64,000 nucleotides of DNA from NCBI RefSeq assembly GCF_014898055.3, contig NW_023601433.1, positions 17,036,141 through 17,100,140 on the forward strand, read 5' to 3'. The notes under the pieces are model-generated. The model worked only from the letters and a program-made list of their open reading frames with translations. It had not been told where the DNA came from and made no database searches. The stretch comes from Talpa occidentalis (lineage: Eukaryota > Chordata > Mammalia > Eulipotyphla > Talpidae). How positions within the stretch are numbered: position 1 is the stretch's first letter; each line of letters starts with the position of its first letter. Shown piece by piece: positions 59,240 to 64,000 of this stretch. The translations under genes were made by a program, and so were the position numbers.

Positions 59240-60071
59240 TCAGACTTATCAAAAAGATAAAAAGAGACCCCCAACAGTCACTACATTATGATCAAGGGGA
59301 CAATACTTGAAGAAGAAATAACACTCATTAACATATATTCACCAAACAAAGGAGCACCAAAATATATCAGACAACTATTGTCATCTCTGAAAACAGACAT
59401 CAGAGAAAACACATACGTAGTGGGAGACTTCAACACACCACTATCAACAATGGATAGATCAACAGACAAAAAATAAGTAAAGACACTAAAACTCTAAGTA
59501 AGGATCTAGAGAGCTTGGGCTTAACAGACATCTATAGAACACTAAACCCAAAAAAATCTGAGTACACATTTTACTCAAGCGCACACGGATCATTCTCCAG
59601 GATCGATCACATACTGGGGCACAAGACAAACATCAATGGATACACCAAGATTGAAATCATATCAACCATCTTTTCTGACCATGAAGGCATCAAACTAGAA
59701 ATAAACCATAAAAAGAAGGCAAGGTACTCTCCTACCTCATGGAGATAGAAACCCAAACTACTGGAAGACCACTGGACTAACGAGGAGACTAAAGAAGAAA
59801 TTACAAAATTCTTTGAATTGAATGACAAGGAGGACACCAATTTCCTAAATGTATGGGATGCAGCAAAAGCAGTAATAAGAGGAAAATATATAGCAATAGA
59901 GGCTCACATCAAGAAACAAGAACTCAAAGAAACAACCTAATCTCAAAGCTCAAAGATCTAGAAAAAGAACAACAAAAAAACCCCAAAACCAGTAGAAGAA
60001 AAGAAATAATAAAAACAAAAGCAGAAATAAATGAAATCAAAATTAAAAAAAACAATCCAAAAGATCAATGA
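59240..60071 (+). pseudogene. LINE-1 ORF2 endonuclease remnant
   Basis: The first 85 or so residues are gone, including the catalytic Asn and Glu at the start of the domain. What remains includes HYIMIKGT, GDFNTPLS (the Asp/Asn pair) and SDHEGIKLEI (the final Ser-Asp-His). Frameshifts occur near 59470 and after 59940, and a stop lies at 59746-59748. Confidence 0.88.
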
Positions 60072-61418
60072 AACCAAGAGCTGGTTCTTTGAAAAAATAA
60101 ATAAAATAGACAACCCCCTAACCAGGCTCACAAAGGAAAAAAGGGAGAAAGCACAAATAAACAGGATCATAAATGAAAGAGGAGAAATCACAATGGACAC
60201 AGCAGAAATCAAAAGAATAATCAGTAACTACTATGAACAGTTACATGGAAACAAGTTCAACAATTTAGAGGAGATGGACAAATTCCTACAACTCTACAAT
60301 CACCCAAAGCTAGAAAAAGAAGAAATAGAACACCTAAACAGACCAATTACAAGCAGCAAAATTGAAACGGTAATCAAAAACCTCCCCAAAACAACAGCCC
60401 AGGACCTGATGGATTTACAAATGAATTCTACCAAACATTCAGAAATGAATTAGTGCCTATCCTTCACAAACTCTTCCAAAAAATTGAGAAGGAAGGGATA
60501 ATACCAAACACGTTCTATGCAGCCAACATTACACTAATACCAAAACCAAATAAGGACAACACAAAAAAAGAAAATTACAGGCCAATCTCCCTAATGAACA
60601 CTGATGCAAAAATCCTCAGTAAAATTTTAGCTATCAGAATCCAACAATGTATCCTTAAGATAATTCACTATGACCAAGTGGGATTCATTCCAGGGACACA
60701 AGGATGGTTCAACATGCGAAAATCAATCAACGTTATCCAACACATCAACAAAAAGAAATATAAAAACCGTATGATAATATCAATAGATGCTGAGAAAGCT
60801 TTCGACAAAGTGCAACACCCATTCATGATAAAAGCCCTTGAAATTCTTGGGATACAAGGAACATACCTCAACATCATAAAGGCCATATATGACAAGCCAA
60901 CAGCCAGTATCATTCTCAATGATGAAAAGTTGAAAGCACTTCCATTAAGATCTGGAACAAGACAAGGATGTCCACTCTCACCACTGCTTTTCAATACAAT
61001 ACTGGAAGTCCTAGCCAGAGCAATAAGACAAGAGAAAGACATACAAGGAATCCAAATAGGAAAAGAAGAAGTCAAACTATCACTATTTGCAGATGATATG
61101 ATAATATACATAGAGAACCCCAAAAACTCCACAGAAAAACTAATTCAATGCATCAATCAGTTCAGTAAAGTGGCAGGATACAAAATCAACACGCAAAAGT
61201 CAGTAGCCTTCCTATACACAAACAATAAATCTGAAGAAGAAGAAATCAAAAAAACCATCCCTTTTATTATTGAAACAAAAAAAATCAAATATTTGGGAAT
61301 AAATCTAACAAAAGAGGTAAAGGACCTATACAAAGAAAACTATAAAACACTGTTAAAAGAAATAGAAGAAGACACAAGAAATGGAAAGACATCCCCTGCT
61401 CATGGATTGGAAGAATAA
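60031..61418 (+). pseudogene. LINE-1 ORF2 reverse transcriptase remnant
   Basis: Open pieces 60031-60453 and 60453-61418 carry the RT fingers and palm: [47 protein letters not shown], and the catalytic FADD at 61086-61097. The catalytic box is intact, but the frame breaks at about 60450 and 61400. Confidence 0.92.
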
Positions 61419-61420
61419 AC

Positions 61421-62220
61421 ATGATTAAAATGGCCATTCTACCAAAAGCAATATACAGATTCAATGCTATTCCAATCAAAATTTCAATGTCATTCTTCAA
61501 AGAAATAGAACAATTATTGATGACATTCATATGGAATCACCAAAAAACCCCGAATAGCCAAAGCTCTCCTGAAACAAAAAAAAAAAAAGAAGGGAATGGA
61601 GGCATCACACTCCCAGACTTCAAACTATACTACAAAGCCATAATCATCAAAACTGCATGGTATTCGAACAAGAACAGACACACAGACCAATGGAATCTAA
61701 TAGAAAATCCAGAAATAAACCCACAGATCTATGGTCAACTAATCTTTGACAAAGGAGCAAAGAATATGCATTGGAGCAAAGAAAGTTTGTTCAATAAATG
61801 GTGCTGGGAAAACTGGGTCGCTACACGCAAAAGAATGAAGCTTGACCACTACCTCACACCATACACAAAAATCAACTCAAAATGGATTAAAGAACTAGAC
61901 ATAAGACCTGAAACCATAAAATACATAGAAGGAAATATAGGCGAAACACTACGGGATATGCACATCAAAGACATCTTTACAGACACATCACCCAAAGCAG
62001 TGATAGTGAAGACAAAGATAAACAGCTGGAACTACATCAAATTAAAGAGCTTCTGCACAGCAAAAGAGACAATAACAAAAACAAAGAAAAACCCCACCAA
62101 CTGGGAGAACATTTTTGCACCCAACACTAATGATAAAGGACTGATCACAAAAATCTGCAAAGAGCTGATGAGACTCAACAACAACAAAGAAAATAATCCA
62201 GTCAAAAAATGGGCAGAAGA
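61421..62220 (+). pseudogene. LINE-1 ORF2 distal part, running into a SINE
   Basis: The frame holds [18 protein letters not shown], typical of the region after the RT. It then runs without a stop into the SINE inserted at 62221, so the 326-codon open frame to 62401 is chimeric. Confidence 0.92.
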
Positions 62221-62470
62221 CGCGGCCTCTGCGGCGCCGGTTCGATCCCCGGCTGCTCCCCGGCCACTGGAGGAGGGTCCCACATGGCGCGCAGACCTCT
62301 CCTGCCTCCCGCTGCTCCCCTCAGCAGTGTACTTCGGTCCTTCTGCCTGTTCTGCTCCCTGCTCTGGCTCTGGTGAATTCTCTCACCCTCCCGGCTTCTG
62401 ACTGTACCCAGTGCATGTATAAACCAAACAAACAAACAAATAGATAAATAAATAAGACATGCCTGTAGAA

Positions 62471-62498
<28 letters not shown>
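62221..62498 (+). mobile_element. tRNA-derived SINE, type A long tail, 5'-truncated, inside the LINE-1
   Basis: It starts mid-head at GCGGCCTCTGCGGCGCCGG and ends with the AACAAACAAACAAATAG and ACATGCCTGTAGAAATT tail plus poly(A). The duplication is GGGCAGAAGA at 62211-62220 and 62499-62508. Confidence 0.95.
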
Positions 62499-62501
<3 letters not shown>

Positions 62502-63112
62502 CAGAAGAGCTACAAAGACACTTCTCTGAAGAGGAAATGCAAATAGCCAACAGGCATATGAAAAAATGTTCAACATCACTTGTAATCAGGGAAATGCAAA
62601 TCAAAACTACCTTGAGATACCATCTTACACCAGTGAGAATGGCACATATTAAAAAAAATAGCAACAACAAGTGTTGGCGATGTGGTGGAGAAAAAGGAAC
62701 TCTCCTGCACTGCTGGTGGGAGTGCAAACTGGTCCAACCACTATGGAGAGCTGTGTGGAGATTTCTGGACCTACTAAACATAGAGCTTCCATATGATCCA
62801 GCAATTCCACTCCTAGGTATTTACCCAAAGGACACAGAAACATGAATTCCAAAGAGCACCTGCACCCCTATGTTTATAGCAGCACTGTTTACAATAGCTA
62901 AACTTTGGAAACAACCCAAATGCCCTAAAATAGATGACTGGATCAAGAAGATGTGGTACATATACACCATGGACTATTACTCAGCATTCAAAAAAGATAA
63001 ACACATGCAATTTGCAGCAACATGGATGGCGCTGGAAGGGATCATGCTCAGCGAAATAAGCCAGAAAGAAAAAGAAAAATACCGGATGGTCTCACTCATA
63101 GCAGGAATCTAG
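62499..63112 (+). pseudogene. LINE-1 ORF2 C-terminal, cysteine-rich part
   Basis: After the SINE the ORF2 sequence resumes. [18 protein letters not shown] is the conserved C-terminal zinc-knuckle-like motif, and the piece at 62870-63112 carries the ORF2 end (KMWYIYTMDYYSAFKK). TGA at 62843 breaks the frame. Confidence 0.9.
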
Positions 63113-63313
63113 AAAACTTAAATAAGGGGCCAGGAAAATGAATAACTATAAGAAAGTGAAAATCAAAATCAACAAACAACTATGAACCAGAGATACTCTA
63201 TAGGGGGAGTGGGGGGCGGGGAGGGGAGGGATGGGGTCCAAATAAGGGGGTGCAATTGTATGGGGAATATAAAAATAAAATTTATAAAAAAAAAAAAAAG
63301 AAAATGCTAACAG

Positions 63314-63723
63314 TGTAATTTATGGGGACCATCTGTTTTTGCTCTGGAATCTGAGGTCAACCAAGTGGGCACTGCATGTCCCTATTACTGACCCCCAATA
63401 AAAACCCTGGACACCAGGGCTTGGGTGAGCTTCCCTGGTTGGCACACTTCACGCATACTGTCATCCATTCTCACAAGGAGAATTAAGCACATAGAGGACA
63501 CACAGAGTTTGCACCTGGTCCCTCCTGAACTTCATCCATGTGCCTTTTCCTTTCACTGATTTTAATCTTTGTCCTTTTCCTGTAATAATTATTACACAAA
63601 ATTGAGTAGAGAGCAGATACTTAGTCTGGTGGGATCTTCTAGTAAATCAAGGGGTCTTAGAGATCCTAGCACAACCCCACCACTCACCGTATAAAAAAAA
63701 TTAAATCAATATCAATCATATGC
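63314..63723 (-). other. CYFIP1: CYFIP1 intron, unique sequence
   Basis: No exon or repeat recognised between the LINE-1 and the last SINE. Confidence 0.5.
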
Positions 63724-63724
63724 A

Positions 63725-63750
63725 TATTTATTTATTTATTTATTTAGGAT

Positions 63751-63793
<43 letters not shown>
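63725..63793 (+). repeat. (TTTA)n microsatellite
   Basis: About 17 units of TTTA with one interruption. It grew from the (AAAT)n tail of the adjacent minus-strand SINE. Confidence 0.95.
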
Positions 63794-64000
63794 TACAAGC
63801 ACTGGGTACAGTCAGAAGCGTGGGAGGGTGAGAGAATTCACCAGAGCCAGAGCGGGGAGCAGAGCAGACAGAAGGACCAAAATACACTGCTGAGGGGTGC
63901 AGTGGGCGGCAGGAGAGATCTGCGCGCCATGTGGGATCCTCGCTCCGTGGCCGGGGATCGAACCAGCACTGCAGAGGCTGTAGGCAGCTTCGCAGCCCAG
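63794..64000 (-). mobile_element. tRNA-derived SINE, type A, cut by the window edge
   Basis: Minus-strand copy. Its body and most of its head are present, and the 5' end lies beyond position 64000. Confidence 0.93.

Larger units (their letters stand above)
58313..63298 (+). mobile_element. LINE-1, recent but defective, with an internal deletion
   Basis: Order: short 5' UTR remnant, ORF1, ORF2, a G-rich 3' UTR (63200-63230) and a poly(A) tail. The duplication AAAAGAAAATGCT ends at 58312 on the left and 63308 on the right. ORF1 has a stop, and its end is fused to the middle of the ORF2 endonuclease domain. ORF2 has several frameshifts and a SINE insertion. It lies antisense to CYFIP1 in an intron and cannot move on its own. 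Confidence 0.95.

Noticed and set aside
58720..59274. 184-codon minus-strand frame over LINE-1 ORF1
   Set aside because: Antisense shadow of the A-rich LINE-1 frame; all Phe/Ser/Leu-rich.

Overview
This is nuclear DNA from a placental mammal, almost certainly a laurasiatherian. It holds intron-split genes with GT-AG junctions, an unmethylated-type CpG island, LINE-1, L2, MIR and LTR-like repeats, and at least 46 copies of one tRNA-derived SINE family ending in (AAAT)n/poly(A). The SINE looks to me like the Rhin-1 type of horseshoe and leaf-nosed bats, so I suspect a rhinolophoid bat. That species guess is from memory and was not checked.

Layout. Positions 1-500 are AU-rich, repeat-free and end in AATAAA. 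By synteny this is probably the 3' UTR end of NIPA1. SINE-rich intergenic DNA follows, then a CpG island at about 6.09-6.97 kb that should be the NIPA2 promoter. NIPA2 (magnesium transporter, + strand) has five coding exons between 17,673 and 25,229 and a 3' UTR to about 26.74 kb. CYFIP1 (Sra-1, the Rac1-binding subunit of the WAVE regulatory complex) runs tail-to-tail on the - strand. Its stop codon is at 27,928-27,930, and 18 consecutive coding exons plus one extra alternative exon lie between 27,928 and 56,304. They encode the last 800 residues (454-1253 in human numbering). Upstream CYFIP1 exons lie beyond the right edge. The order NIPA1-NIPA2-CYFIP1 matches the human 15q11.2 BP1-BP2 block.

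The most interesting item is in CYFIP1. Two adjacent exons (54,085-53,938 and 53,674-53,521, minus strand) both start with a Leu-Tyr-x-Val-Arg-Thr-Met motif, end in a similar aromatic stretch, have strong splice sites and share the same entry and exit phases. They look like a duplicated, mutually exclusive exon pair, and including both or neither shifts the frame. The swapped segment (residues 559-609) lies just upstream of the Rac1 A-site residues F626 and M632.

Other notable items are: a short SINE subfamily made only of the tRNA-like head (three copies, each with its own target-site duplication); a seven-codon C-terminal extension of NIPA2; a three-layer nest (SINE, then LINE-1 in its tail, then another SINE in the LINE-1) in a CYFIP1 intron; and a GC-box/TATA/inverted-repeat cluster in another CYFIP1 intron.

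Repeat edges are good to about 10 bases. Exon edges rest on splice consensus plus exact phase and length agreement with the known proteins. All family and residue-number statements rely on memory, and no search was run.
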